NCBI GenBank assembly: GCA_036567845.1
Contig: DATCTT010000456.1
Location: forward strand, 1 to 12,190
Direction: 5' to 3'
DNA length: 12,190 bases
Source of the DNA: MWAR01 sp036567845
GTDB taxonomy: Bacteria > Muiribacteriota > Ozemobacteria > Ozemobacterales > Ozemobacteraceae
Part shown: positions 1-7,923 of the stretch, in pieces
How positions within the stretch are numbered: the stretch's first letter is position 1
How the letters are laid out: every line of letters starts with the position of its first letter
Notes under the pieces: generated by a model
Seen by the model: only the letters and a program-made list of their open reading frames with translations
What the model was told of the DNA's origin: nothing
Database searches by the model: none
Position numbers and translations under genes: made by a program

Positions 1-113
1 AACCGCTCGGACAGTTCGTGCCGGGCGGCCGGGGGACGGAACGCCCCCGCCTTGTCCGCCGCGAAGGCGGGTCCGCAGAGGGAGAGGATGAGCAGGATGA
101 TCAGGCTTTTCAT
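1..113 (-). CDS. N-terminus of a secreted protein, possibly DUF3999 family (partial)
   Basis: Only the first 37 codons are in the window; the gene continues past the left edge. The start ATG (111-113) overlaps the stop of the DUF2339 gene as ATGA. An AAGGAG ribosome binding site lies at 122-127, 8 nt upstream and inside that gene's last codons, so the two are probably translationally coupled. The protein opens with a classic Sec signal peptide: Met-Lys-Ser, a hydrophobic core rich in Leu and Ile, then PAFA-A-D, with likely cleavage after the FA-A segment near residue 19. The mature start is Ala/Pro/Arg-rich. In many proteobacteria the gene next to DUF2339 encodes a DUF3999 exported protein, so that family is a reasonable guess. 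Too little is visible to confirm it. The reading frame and export signal are well supported; the family is inference. Confidence 0.72.
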   Translation of the reverse strand, partial: MKSLIILLILSLCGPAFAADKAGAFRPPAARHELSER

Positions 114-3100
114 TCGGACGACTCCTTCTTCGGATCTTGCGCTGGCTCCGTCTCGTCGGAGGCCGACAGAAATTTCTGGTACAGGAACGAGACCAACATC
201 AGCGCAACGGCCAGACCGAGCAAAGAGACCACCCGGTACAGACCGCCGAGGTCGATGAGGTCATACAGGAACACCTTCACGATCGTGACGGCCATCAGGC
301 CGATGCTTGCCAGACGTGCCCCGCGTCGCTTCGTCCAGATCCCGATGATCAGCAGCGCGAACGAGAACGCCGCCCAGGCAAGGGAATACGTCAGATCCTG
401 GCCCCGGCTCAGCTTGAGCTGGAAGTCGATCCGCTCACCCTGGCTGAAGGCATCAGCCACCTCGATGTTCACCAGCAGGAACGCAAGGATCGTTGCGGAC
501 GAGAACAGCCATTTCGGCAGATCGAGCCCATACAGCCGGTTCCAGGGGGGGGCGAGGAGAATGCCGCCGGCGACGAGGCAGAAGGTGACGATTCCATAGG
601 CATACAAATACCAGTTCAGCACCGGAACGCCGCTGCGCGTGTGATAGGCGAGCACTTCGGGATTCAGGGCGAGTCGCGCGAACGCGATTCCCAGCAGGGC
701 GACGCCCCAGAGACGCAGCCCGGAATGCGGGATGCGCAGATACAGCCAGGAGAGGGCCGCCCCTTCCAGCGCCCAGCCGATCGTCAGCCACTCCCGGTCG
801 AGCTGCAGCGGGAAGGCGAGGGTGAGGAAGAACAGCGCCGTGCCGCCGAACCAGGCGAGGATCGAAAGCCGTGAGGGAAGCTCTCCCGGGAGACGCCGGA
901 CGAGGACTTTCAGGGCATACAGGAAGGGGGCGGCGAACAGGACCGGGAGAAGCCCGATCCAGGCCTTGCCATACACGGTCGTGAGGCTCTGGTAGAGCAG
1001 GAAAAACTGGATCGGCCCGGCCGCCGCCGCCGTGATCCAGGGCAGGGTCCGCTGCTGCATACGCTCGCGGAATACCAGGGGGAAGCCGAAGAACAGCGCG
1101 AAGACGCCGGCATACCAGAGCGTCGCGAGCAGCCCATACTCGCCGGAAAAGTGTTTCCCGTGCCAGGCGGCCTCGACGAAAGCGGTGCTGATGAGCGCCA
1201 CGATGGCGGGAACGTCGTTGCCGAGGAGATGGGTGAGTCGCAGCAGCATCACCGAGAGCAGGAGCATCAGGCCGAACACCAACGACGGATCGGGCATCCG
1301 CGGCAGCACCGACACGACCATCACCAGAAGAATGAATGGCAGGAAGGCTGACAGTGAGGGCAGGAGGGTGATATCCGGGTTCGTATCCGGCGTGTCGCTC
1401 GCGGTCTCCCCTCCCGGCCGCGGGCCGAGCACCAGCTCGCGGAGCCGGTTCATCCAGGCGGGGGTTGCGGTGTACAGAGACGTCTCGCCCTGCTTTGGGA
1501 ATGAAATATGCGCCCAGATATGGAATGCGATGGCGAAGAAGGCCTGCACGCCCAGGAAACCGGGCAGTTCCGTGACTTCTTTCATCGTGATGATCCAGGC
1601 ACCGAAACAGCCGGTCGTGACCGTCAGCATCACGATGCCGATCCAGAGGGCGCTCGACAGCCACGAGGCGATCAGGCCGACGAGGTTGAGGCAGAAGATC
1701 ACCGGCACCATCAGGGGCCAGGCCGCCGTGTTGTTCAGGATCGGGGCGATCATGATCAGCAGCATCAACGCGGGATACAGGTGCATGAGATTGTAGGGCT
1801 CGGCCGAAGGGCGCAGCCGCTGCAGGAGAATGGGCAGAAGGGCATGGAGCGCGCCGAACAGCAGGTAGAAGCCCAGGGCGACCGGCAGGAGCGGTTCGGT
1901 CAGGGCCGTCGTCGTCCAGGTCATCAGCAGCGCGAAGCCGGCGATGCTCGCCCCCATGTGCCAGGGCCGCGCCCCGTCATCGACGAGTGTCTGCCAGGTG
2001 AGGGCGAGATCGAGCAGGAACAACAGGCCGAGCACCTTGACGGGCTGGGCCGCCAGAGCCGGCTCCTGAAGCTGCCAGGCGACCCAGGTCATCGCCAGAA
2101 GCGGCATCAGTCGCGCCGGATAGGCCATGTGCTCTGCATCCCCATCCAGGCGGCGCACGAGCTTCCAGGCGGCCACATAGAACGCCGTGAAGCCGAGGAA
2201 CGCCGCCGAGCCGGTCATCGCGGTGGCGACCGAGCCGAACTGGTGGCCCCAGACCCAGAGCACCGCGAAGGTGGCCCAGGCCCCATACGTGTGGAACGTG
2301 CCCGCCTCGCGGTCGTTGCGGGCCTCCCAGGCCAGCAGCAGATCGATCACCAGCACGAGGGAAAACGCGAGGCCCGGATTCGAGCCATACGACTCCCACC
2401 CCGCGAGCATCGAGGCGAAGACCATTCCCGCGAGAGGGAAGACGCGGCCCCCGGCTTTCAGCGTCGCGTCGAGCCGGCCGCGCAGCGCCGCCAGCCTTGA
2501 CGTGCCGGCGAAGAACAGGGGGAAGCCCAGGAAGGCGAGATACGCAGCCGTCGTGTGTTCGCGGACGGCATAGGAGCTTGCCCAGAGGGCGATCACGGCG
2601 AATGCCGAGATCCCGCCACCGAAATGGAACGGGCCGGCAGCCTCGTCCTTCATCGCCTGCCAGGCCAGCCCAACCGCAAGCAGCGCGGTCAGGGAAAACA
2701 CGTGCGCGGGATCGTTGCCGATTTCATTGTGTAACAACTGATATGCATTGAAGGTGAAACCGAGCAGGCCGGACCAGCGGGCGCTTCCTGACAGCTCCGC
2801 ATCGTCGCGGGTGCGCAGGGTGAGCCGCCAGAGAGCGAAGAAAAAGGCCGGATAGGCGGCGAACAGGAGCCAGCCGGTTCCCGCCGTTTCGGGCCGGAAG
2901 CCCGAGGCCGTCCAGCCCCAGGTGAGCAGGAAGACCAGGATGTGTGCATACTTCGCGAACATCGAGGCCGCCGCCTCCCGGAGTGCCTGCCAGCCGACCA
3001 GGGCCGAAAGCCAGTAGGGCAGGGCCATGATCGTGCCGCCATGGCTTACGGCGAGCGGGATCGGTGCAGGGACGGGCTCCGAGAGCGTGCGCAGGAGACC

Positions 3101-4552
3101 GCCGGTCGCGGCGATGTCGCCAATCGAGACCGGTACGATGGTTGTCGTTGAGGTCATCAGCGGGACGATCCACATCGACAGCAGCGGCACGACGCGCGCG
3201 GTGTTCTCGACGTGTGGATCGCTCCAGTCACGCTTTGCGGCCAGATGCCGGGCAACCGTGTAGAACAGCGGGAACCACGCGAATATCAGCCAGGCGGCCT
3301 GGAGTTTTGCCGCGTCGAAGAACTTCACGACCCAGCTCGCCTGCATCAGCATCGTGCCGACGGCGCTCAGGGTGATCAGAATGCCCCAACGCTTCCGGAG
3401 AGCGACGGCGAGGAGGCCGGCATCGAGCAGCGTCACGTAGGCGAACAGACCGAGCGGATTGTCCTGGCCCGTCGAGACGAACGGGGGAACGAGAAACCCG
3501 CCGACCATCGCCAGAATCGCGACGAACAGCGAATCGAGCTGCACCGACAGGGTGAAGGCGCCGGCGGTGAGGGCCGTCAGCAGCGAGAACGTCGCAGCCG
3601 TGCCGAGGTAGGGATCGCCGGCTGGAAGCCGGTGTGCGGCAACGAACACCGCATACAGGATGGCCAGCCCCGCGGCACACAGGCCGTCGACAGTCTGGCG
3701 ATACCCATACCGCTTCAGCCACAGCCCACCCGCGATCGAACCGGCGCCGACGATAAAGCCGAGGACCAGCCGCATGCCCAGGCTGACGAGGTCATTCTCG
3801 ATCGCATACCGCACGAAAAACAGCGCCGAGAGGAACAGCGCGAAACTTCCGATCCAGGCAAACAGCTTTTTCCCAAGGAAGTTTTCCCAGTCGATCGATA
3901 CCATGTCGCCGATTGCCGGTCTCGACTCTTCGGCCCGGAGTGGGGGAAAAGGCGCCTCCTCGGGCATCGGGGGAACGGAAGAGGGAGTAGATATGCTTGA
4001 AGATATATATGACGAAGCATCGTTGCGTGCGTCTTCCGCAGCCATGGAGGGGGGCTCCGCCGGAGGGGGCGGCAGAGGCGGAAGCGACTCGTGCGGCTGA
4101 ACGGGGGTGGATCGTTCGATCGGGGCAAGAGGCAGCGGCTCGGGAGGGGCCAGCGGGACGATCTCTCCTGACGGGGAAAGCGGCTCGACGAGGGCGTCCT
4201 TCCAGGATGGAAGGGGCGAGACGGGCTCGACGGCCGGCTCCGGGACGGAAGGGGGAGTTGCCGAAATGGTCTCCCGGGGTGCTTGAGGCGGAGGTTCGAG
4301 ACCGGATTTCGCCGCTGGAGGCTGTTCCGGCACCTGCGCCGGAGGCGTGGAGAGGTTTTTCTTGAGGGCCCACAGCTCCGAGGAGAAGATGTCCAGACGC
4401 TCGTTGATCCGCTCCATCCGCCGCTCGAGCCGAATGATGCGCAGCTTCAGCTCCTCCTGGGCATCTGCTTTGCCGCCCCCCGGCAGCTCCCGGCCGCTCC
4501 GGATGATGTACCACAGAAGACCGACCACCAGCAGGAAGAGAAACCCTTCCAT
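110..4552 (-). CDS. Giant DUF2339 polytopic membrane protein
   Basis: This 1480-residue inner-membrane protein has no known function. Residues 3-18 form an N-terminal membrane anchor. Residues 28-66 are a charged heptad-like helix, probably a coiled coil. Residues 68-212 are a Pro/Ser/Glu-rich linker. From residue 219 a DWENFLGKKLFAWIG segment followed by FFVRYAIEN matches the DUF2339 hallmark, and hydrophobic helices then continue to the C-terminus. The end is also typical of the family: a REWLTIGWALEGAALSWLY segment at 1253-1271 and a KVFLYDL...GGLYRVVSLLG segment at 1426-1446. Family members I know of are usually about 800-1100 residues. The excess here comes from the linker and from tandem repeats of about 111 residues (421-1000). 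The start has a GGGTGA-type ribosome binding site and lies 97 bp after pepF. The stop overlaps the next gene (ATGA), pointing to a shared envelope role. Family call is firm; function is unknown. Confidence 0.9.
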   Translation of the reverse strand: MEGFLFLLVVGLLWYIIRSGRELPGGGKADAQEELKLRIIRLERRMERINERLDIFSSELWALKKNLSTPPAQVPEQPPAAKSGLEPPPQAPRETISATPPSVPEPAVEPVSPLPSWKDALVEPLSPSGEIVPLAPPEPLPLAPIERSTPVQPHESLPPLPPPPAEPPSMAAEDARNDASSYISSSISTPSSVPPMPEEAPFPPLRAEESRPAIGDMVSIDWENFLGKKLFAWIGSFALFLSALFFVRYAIENDLVSLGMRLVLGFIVGAGSIAGGLWLKRYGYRQTVDGLCAAGLAILYAVFVAAHRLPAGDPYLGTAATFSLLTALTAGAFTLSVQLDSLFVAILAMVGGFLVPPFVSTGQDNPLGLFAYVTLLDAGLLAVALRKRWGILITLSAVGTMLMQASWVVKFFDAAKLQAAWLIFAWFPLFYTVARHLAAKRDWSDPHVENTARVVPLLSMWIVPLMTSTTTIVPVSIGDIAATGGLLRTLSEPVPAPIPLAVSHGGTIMALPYWLSALVGWQALREAAASMFAKYAHILVFLLTWGWTASGFRPETAGTGWLLFAAYPAFFFALWRLTLRTRDDAELSGSARWSGLLGFTFNAYQLLHNEIGNDPAHVFSLTALLAVGLAWQAMKDEAAGPFHFGGGISAFAVIALWASSYAVREHTTAAYLAFLGFPLFFAGTSRLAALRGRLDATLKAGGRVFPLAGMVFASMLAGWESYGSNPGLAFSLVLVIDLLLAWEARNDREAGTFHTYGAWATFAVLWVWGHQFGSVATAMTGSAAFLGFTAFYVAAWKLVRRLDGDAEHMAYPARLMPLLAMTWVAWQLQEPALAAQPVKVLGLLFLLDLALTWQTLVDDGARPWHMGASIAGFALLMTWTTTALTEPLLPVALGFYLLFGALHALLPILLQRLRPSAEPYNLMHLYPALMLLIMIAPILNNTAAWPLMVPVIFCLNLVGLIASWLSSALWIGIVMLTVTTGCFGAWIITMKEVTELPGFLGVQAFFAIAFHIWAHISFPKQGETSLYTATPAWMNRLRELVLGPRPGGETASDTPDTNPDITLLPSLSAFLPFILLVMVVSVLPRMPDPSLVFGLMLLLSVMLLRLTHLLGNDVPAIVALISTAFVEAAWHGKHFSGEYGLLATLWYAGVFALFFGFPLVFRERMQQRTLPWITAAAAGPIQFFLLYQSLTTVYGKAWIGLLPVLFAAPFLYALKVLVRRLPGELPSRLSILAWFGGTALFFLTLAFPLQLDREWLTIGWALEGAALSWLYLRIPHSGLRLWGVALLGIAFARLALNPEVLAYHTRSGVPVLNWYLYAYGIVTFCLVAGGILLAPPWNRLYGLDLPKWLFSSATILAFLLVNIEVADAFSQGERIDFQLKLSRGQDLTYSLAWAAFSFALLIIGIWTKRRGARLASIGLMAVTIVKVFLYDLIDLGGLYRVVSLLGLAVALMLVSFLYQKFLSASDETEPAQDPKKESSE
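122..127 (-). promoter_or_regulatory. Ribosome binding site inside the upstream gene
   Basis: AAGGAG on the minus strand, 8 nt from the ATG at 111-113, lies within the last codons of the DUF2339 gene. It supports the choice of this start and coupling of the two genes. Confidence 0.6.
1553..3292 (-). repeat. Diverged tandem protein repeats of ~111 residues inside the DUF2339 protein
   Basis: Residues 421-1000 contain about five units. Three align well: a hydrophobic helix ending in Leu-Ala/Thr-Trp, then Asp, then an aromatic-His pair, then another helix. The Trp is at 631, 742 and 853, the Asp at 636, 747 and 858, and the His at 643, 754 and 865, all exactly 111 apart. Trp521 (110 earlier) and Trp964 (111 later) extend the register to degenerate flanking units. 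Each unit opens with an aromatic-Pro-x-Phe-like helix start (427-430, 567-570, 677-680, 787-790). The DNA has diverged, so the duplication is old. Confidence 0.75.
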
Positions 4553-4572
4553 CCTCTCACCCCCATGCGGAC

Positions 4573-4587
4573 CCGGCGTCGTGCCGG
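4573..4587 (-). other. Short hairpin in the leader of the DUF2339 gene
   Basis: A perfect 5-bp stem (CCGGC/GCCGG) with a 5-nt loop lies about 20 nt upstream of the DUF2339 start, in the 97-bp gap after pepF. It has no T-run, so it is not an intrinsic terminator. It might affect mRNA stability or processing, or be chance in GC-rich DNA. I see no convincing promoter in the same gap. Confidence 0.25.
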
Positions 4588-4652
4588 ACCGATATTTCGT
4601 TCGCTATAAAATCAGTGGTTCTCCATCCTCCGGGGTCGTTCCGACACCGGTC

Positions 4653-6449
4653 TCACTTCCTCGTTAAGGCTTCGAATCGTCGCAGATCCTCTTCGAGACT
4701 GACAACCGAGGCAGTCCAGAACTCCACCGACTCGAGATCGACCCCGAGGGTGCTCCTGGCGACGTTTTCTGCGGTGTCGCTTCCCGACTGGCGCAGAAAC
4801 TCCCGGTATTTCGGCAGGAAGGCCGCCCCTTCCCGGCGCAGCAGCGCATACATCCCCCGACTGAGGAGGAAGCCGAATGTATATGGAAAATTATAAAATG
4901 TGATGTCGGTCAGGTAGAAATGCAGCTTCGAAGCCCAGAACAGCGGGTCTTCGCCGCCCTCGAGCAGCACGTCGCCGAACACGCGGCGCTGGGTCGTCAC
5001 CATCAGCTCCTTCAGCCGCGATACTCCGACCTCGCCCTTCTGCCGCTCCTCGTGGAAGGACTTTTCGAACTCATACCGCAGCGGAATGTTCAGCAGGAAC
5101 ATGATGGCGTTGCTGAGCTGGATGTTTAGCAGCGAGGCCTTCTGCGCATCCGGCACTGCCGGGTCGTTCAGGAGGCTGTCGGAGAGGATCAGCTCGGCGA
5201 ACGTCGAGGCCGTCTCGGCGAGCGTCATCGGATAGGCGCGCGAGAACGGCCGCATCTTCTCCATCAGCTGCGAATGGAACGCGTGGCCCGCCTCGTGGGC
5301 AAGAGTCTGAAGATCGCCGAACCCGCCCTCGAACGTCATGAAGATCCGCTGCTCCTCGATCACAGGTGAACCCGTGCAGAAGGCCCCGGGGCGCCTGCCG
5401 GGCCGCGGCTGGGCATCGACCCACCGCTTTTCGAGGATCTCGCGCAGGAAGGTGCCGAACTCGGGGAACGTCCGGGAAAAGGCCTGCGCGAGCATCTCGA
5501 CGCCGCTGTCCCACGTGTATTTCTGTTCCTCCGCGGTGGGAAGCGGCGCTTCGATGTCATACCAGGCCAGACCGGGAAGACCGAGCCGGGCCGATTTCAT
5601 CTTCGCGAAACGGCTGCACAGATCGCGACCGCTGGCGGCTGCCTGCATCAGCGCATCCACCGTTGCCCGGGAGACCCGCCCCTGGAACAGCGCGACATCG
5701 AGGAAATGCGGGATCCCGCGACGGGCGTTCAGCGTGAGACGGGTGCCCGCGATGTGGTTCAGGGCTGCCGCGCAGACGTCGGCATACCGCTCCCAGGCGG
5801 CGTTTCCCCCTTCGAAGGCGGAGCGCCGGATCCGTGGATCGGGATCCTCCATCAGCGCGTTGCGCTGGGCCATCGATTTGAGTTCCTTCCGGCCGTCCGG
5901 ATGGGTGAGCTCGAAGGTGAGCTTCCCCGAAATCGTGTTGTACAGGCGGCCCCACGAAGTGAACCCGTCGACGCCCAGATCGGCGGTGAGCGACTCGAGT
6001 TCGCGAGACATCGCCCGGCGCGCTTCCTCCCGCTGCCGGGTCAGGTGATACGCGATCGGGGCAAGCTTCGGCCTGCCGGCGAATGCGGCAAAATCCGCGT
6101 CCGATACATCCTTCAACGCCCGCTTCAGCTCGACGTCGAGCTTCTGGAGATCGGCATCGACGAGGGCCAGCCGCCCGACTTCGGCCTGGATGGCCTCGTT
6201 CGCGGCATCTGTTGCGGAAAGACAATCGAGATAGCACAGGAAATGGATGTACCGGGCGTACAGATCCTCGTGGGCGCAGAACAGCTCTTCCCAAACCGGC
6301 GCCGTTTTCCGCGAAAGCCCCCCGGTTGCGGCAGCCCGTTCCGTCAGCGTCGCGATGTCGCCGGACAGCCGGTCCCGGAAACCAGTCATTTCGGGGCCGC
6401 CGAATGCGGGAAAGAACGGGGACATATCCCACGTCATGCTGTGACTCAT
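4653..6449 (-). CDS. pepF: M3 family oligoendopeptidase F
   Basis: A 598-residue cytoplasmic zinc metallopeptidase that cleaves short peptides. It has no signal peptide, and its length matches the usual ~600 residues of PepF/M3B enzymes. The N-terminal ~200 residues are the helical PepF N-domain and the rest is the M3 catalytic domain. The zinc site is HEAGH at 385-389 (His385, Glu386, His389), with the likely third ligand Glu412 in a LAETASTF motif. The HFYLTD...FYNFPYTFG segment at 510-525 is the conserved substrate-contact region of the family. An N-terminal GSPVIEEQRIFMTFEG strand precedes the zinc helix, as expected. The start is set by a CGGAGG site (6457-6462) 7 nt upstream. The gene follows the MFS transporter by 63 bp in the same direction, so co-transcription is likely. 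Roles in peptide turnover are inferred from family; the physiological substrate is unknown. Confidence 0.93.
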   Translation of the reverse strand: MSHSMTWDMSPFFPAFGGPEMTGFRDRLSGDIATLTERAAATGGLSRKTAPVWEELFCAHEDLYARYIHFLCYLDCLSATDAANEAIQAEVGRLALVDADLQKLDVELKRALKDVSDADFAAFAGRPKLAPIAYHLTRQREEARRAMSRELESLTADLGVDGFTSWGRLYNTISGKLTFELTHPDGRKELKSMAQRNALMEDPDPRIRRSAFEGGNAAWERYADVCAAALNHIAGTRLTLNARRGIPHFLDVALFQGRVSRATVDALMQAAASGRDLCSRFAKMKSARLGLPGLAWYDIEAPLPTAEEQKYTWDSGVEMLAQAFSRTFPEFGTFLREILEKRWVDAQPRPGRRPGAFCTGSPVIEEQRIFMTFEGGFGDLQTLAHEAGHAFHSQLMEKMRPFSRAYPMTLAETASTFAELILSDSLLNDPAVPDAQKASLLNIQLSNAIMFLLNIPLRYEFEKSFHEERQKGEVGVSRLKELMVTTQRRVFGDVLLEGGEDPLFWASKLHFYLTDITFYNFPYTFGFLLSRGMYALLRREGAAFLPKYREFLRQSGSDTAENVARSTLGVDLESVEFWTASVVSLEEDLRRFEALTRK

Positions 6450-6512
6450 GCCTGTGCCTCCGATGGCGGGAAGTGTGTACCCCCTCTTTTTACTATGGGA
6501 GGCCTCTTGCCT

Positions 6513-7757
6513 TCAAGAAGAGATTGCTGACGGCGTACCGATCCGGGACGGCCGGAACCAGAACCAGAACAGAATGCTGCCGGTCAGATACAGACCGAAC
6601 GTGAGATACAGGCTGAATGGATACCCCAAGCTCATGATCAGGGTACCGGAAAACGACATCACCAGCCCCCACGACAAAAACCACGCCAGACTTTCGGCCG
6701 CCGCAGCACTCGCTCGAAGTGAAGCGGGTACCAGGGCCATCATCAACTGCTCCCGGATCGGGACACCCATGTTCATGAACGCCCCCCGAAAGAGGAAACT
6801 GCCGGCGCACAGCCAGAAATCATGAGTCCGTGCCATCACCAGCATGAACGGCAGCGAGGCGAGCTGGGTCAGCGTCACTCCTGCTGCGAGTCCCACACGG
6901 CGCGTCATGAGCGGGGAAAGGGCCCCGCCGATCGCGGTGGTGAGCTGCGACAGCGCGAATACCGTCCCGATTTCGGTCACCCCGCTGCCGACCCAGTCTC
7001 TGAAATATAAATTAAAATATGGAACAATCAGCCCGGCTCCTGCGCCTGTGAGAGCCGTCGTGAACACATATCGCCCGATAAGCAGGCGGGGTGTCATGCC
7101 GGTCGGCCCTGAGACTATGGCTGCCGTGTGCGCCGGAAGCCGCCTTGCCGGCTCGACGATCCGCCGGGCAAGAAGGATGGCGAGGACCGAAAACCCCGCT
7201 CCGACCTGCAGGCCTCGCCGCAACCGCTCGGTTTCGGAAACCGCTTCCAGCAGCCCGAACCCCTCGGCCAGCTTCGGAAGCCAGCCGGCCAGAAGACCCG
7301 CGATGATGTACATCATGAGCGTGAGGGTGAAGTTCAGGCTGAACAGATAGCTACGCTGCCGGTGCCGGCTGTGCTCGTGGAGATACGGCTGCACCGACAC
7401 CATCTGGCCTCCGGAACCGACCCCTGACAACGCTGCCGCGAAGGCGAGCGGCCAGAACCCCGTGGTGGAGCTGCCGAGAAGATAGCCGGCGGCGAGCAGG
7501 ATGATGCTGAGAAGGTAGCAGGCACGCCGCGAGACCTTGTCCGCCAGCCGCGCGAGCGGCACCGAGGCAACGGCGGCGCACAGGGCCTGCACGGCCAGAA
7601 GCCTCCCGATCGAGTCTTCCGAATACCCCGCCGATTTGAGATACAGGTTGAACAGCACGCTGAACATACCGGTGCCGAGGGCCGCCAGGCATTGCGCGGC
7701 GAGCATGTCTCGGATCGGGCGTGAAAACGTCAGGGCGATGAGAAAATACGCGTTCAT
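6513..7757 (-). CDS. Major facilitator superfamily (MFS) transporter
   Basis: A 414-residue secondary transporter with about 12 predicted membrane helices in two halves (roughly 12-200 and 222-402) joined by a basic cytoplasmic loop. After helix 2 an LARLADKVSRR segment (68-78) matches the MFS loop 2-3 signature, with Asp73 and the following basic residues. The substrate cannot be read from the sequence; the overall look is that of drug- or metabolite-efflux MFS_1 members. I chose the ATG at 7755-7757 rather than an upstream in-frame ATG. The 67 extra codons would be Pro/Arg-rich, non-membrane, and would run through the terminator and promoter regions. A sigma70-type promoter sits ~65 bp upstream. 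PepF follows by 63 bp, which may mean the two handle related peptide substrates, but that is only context. Confidence 0.88.
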   Translation of the reverse strand: MNAYFLIALTFSRPIRDMLAAQCLAALGTGMFSVLFNLYLKSAGYSEDSIGRLLAVQALCAAVASVPLARLADKVSRRACYLLSIILLAAGYLLGSSTTGFWPLAFAAALSGVGSGGQMVSVQPYLHEHSRHRQRSYLFSLNFTLTLMMYIIAGLLAGWLPKLAEGFGLLEAVSETERLRRGLQVGAGFSVLAILLARRIVEPARRLPAHTAAIVSGPTGMTPRLLIGRYVFTTALTGAGAGLIVPYFNLYFRDWVGSGVTEIGTVFALSQLTTAIGGALSPLMTRRVGLAAGVTLTQLASLPFMLVMARTHDFWLCAGSFLFRGAFMNMGVPIREQLMMALVPASLRASAAAAESLAWFLSWGLVMSFSGTLIMSLGYPFSLYLTFGLYLTGSILFWFWFRPSRIGTPSAISS

Positions 7758-7822
7758 GGAGCGAATCCTGCCGATGCTGCGAACAAAAGGGGCGGGGCGG
7801 CGTTGCTGTGCCGTGGCTGCCC

Positions 7823-7851
7823 AGTATAGGCCGATCCCGCCCGGGAGGCAA
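7823..7851 (-). promoter_or_regulatory. Sigma70-type promoter for the MFS transporter gene
   Basis: On the minus strand, TTGCCT (7846-7851) is separated by 17 nt from TATACT (7823-7828). The -10 matches 5 of 6 consensus bases and the -35 matches 4 of 6. It lies just after the terminator of the upstream gene and would give a leader of about 60 nt before the MFS start, which supports that start choice. No transcription data are available. Confidence 0.55.
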
Positions 7852-7866
7852 TGCGGCCCGGGCCGT

Positions 7867-7907
7867 AAAAAAAAGATTCCCTCCGGCTGCACGCGCCGAA
7901 GGGAATC
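7867..7907 (-). terminator. Intrinsic (rho-independent) terminator of the small secreted-protein gene
   Basis: On the minus strand an inverted repeat (arms 7875-7887 and 7895-7907, 12 of 13 pairs with one A/C mismatch, 7-nt loop) is followed directly by eight T residues (7867-7874). It starts 16 bp after the stop of the upstream gene. This separates that gene from the MFS transporter downstream. Confidence 0.9.
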
Positions 7908-7923
7908 GGGACGAACGGGGGGA

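Noticed and set aside
1508..2500. Plus-strand open frame of 330 codons opposite the DUF2339 gene
   Set aside because: Its translation is a His/Gln/Arg/Glu-rich mixture without structure, a mirror of hydrophobic codons on the other strand.
4603..4631. Promoter in the gap between pepF and the DUF2339 gene
   Set aside because: A TATAGC word is present, but the position for a -35 holds GGAGGA. Read-through from pepF is as likely.
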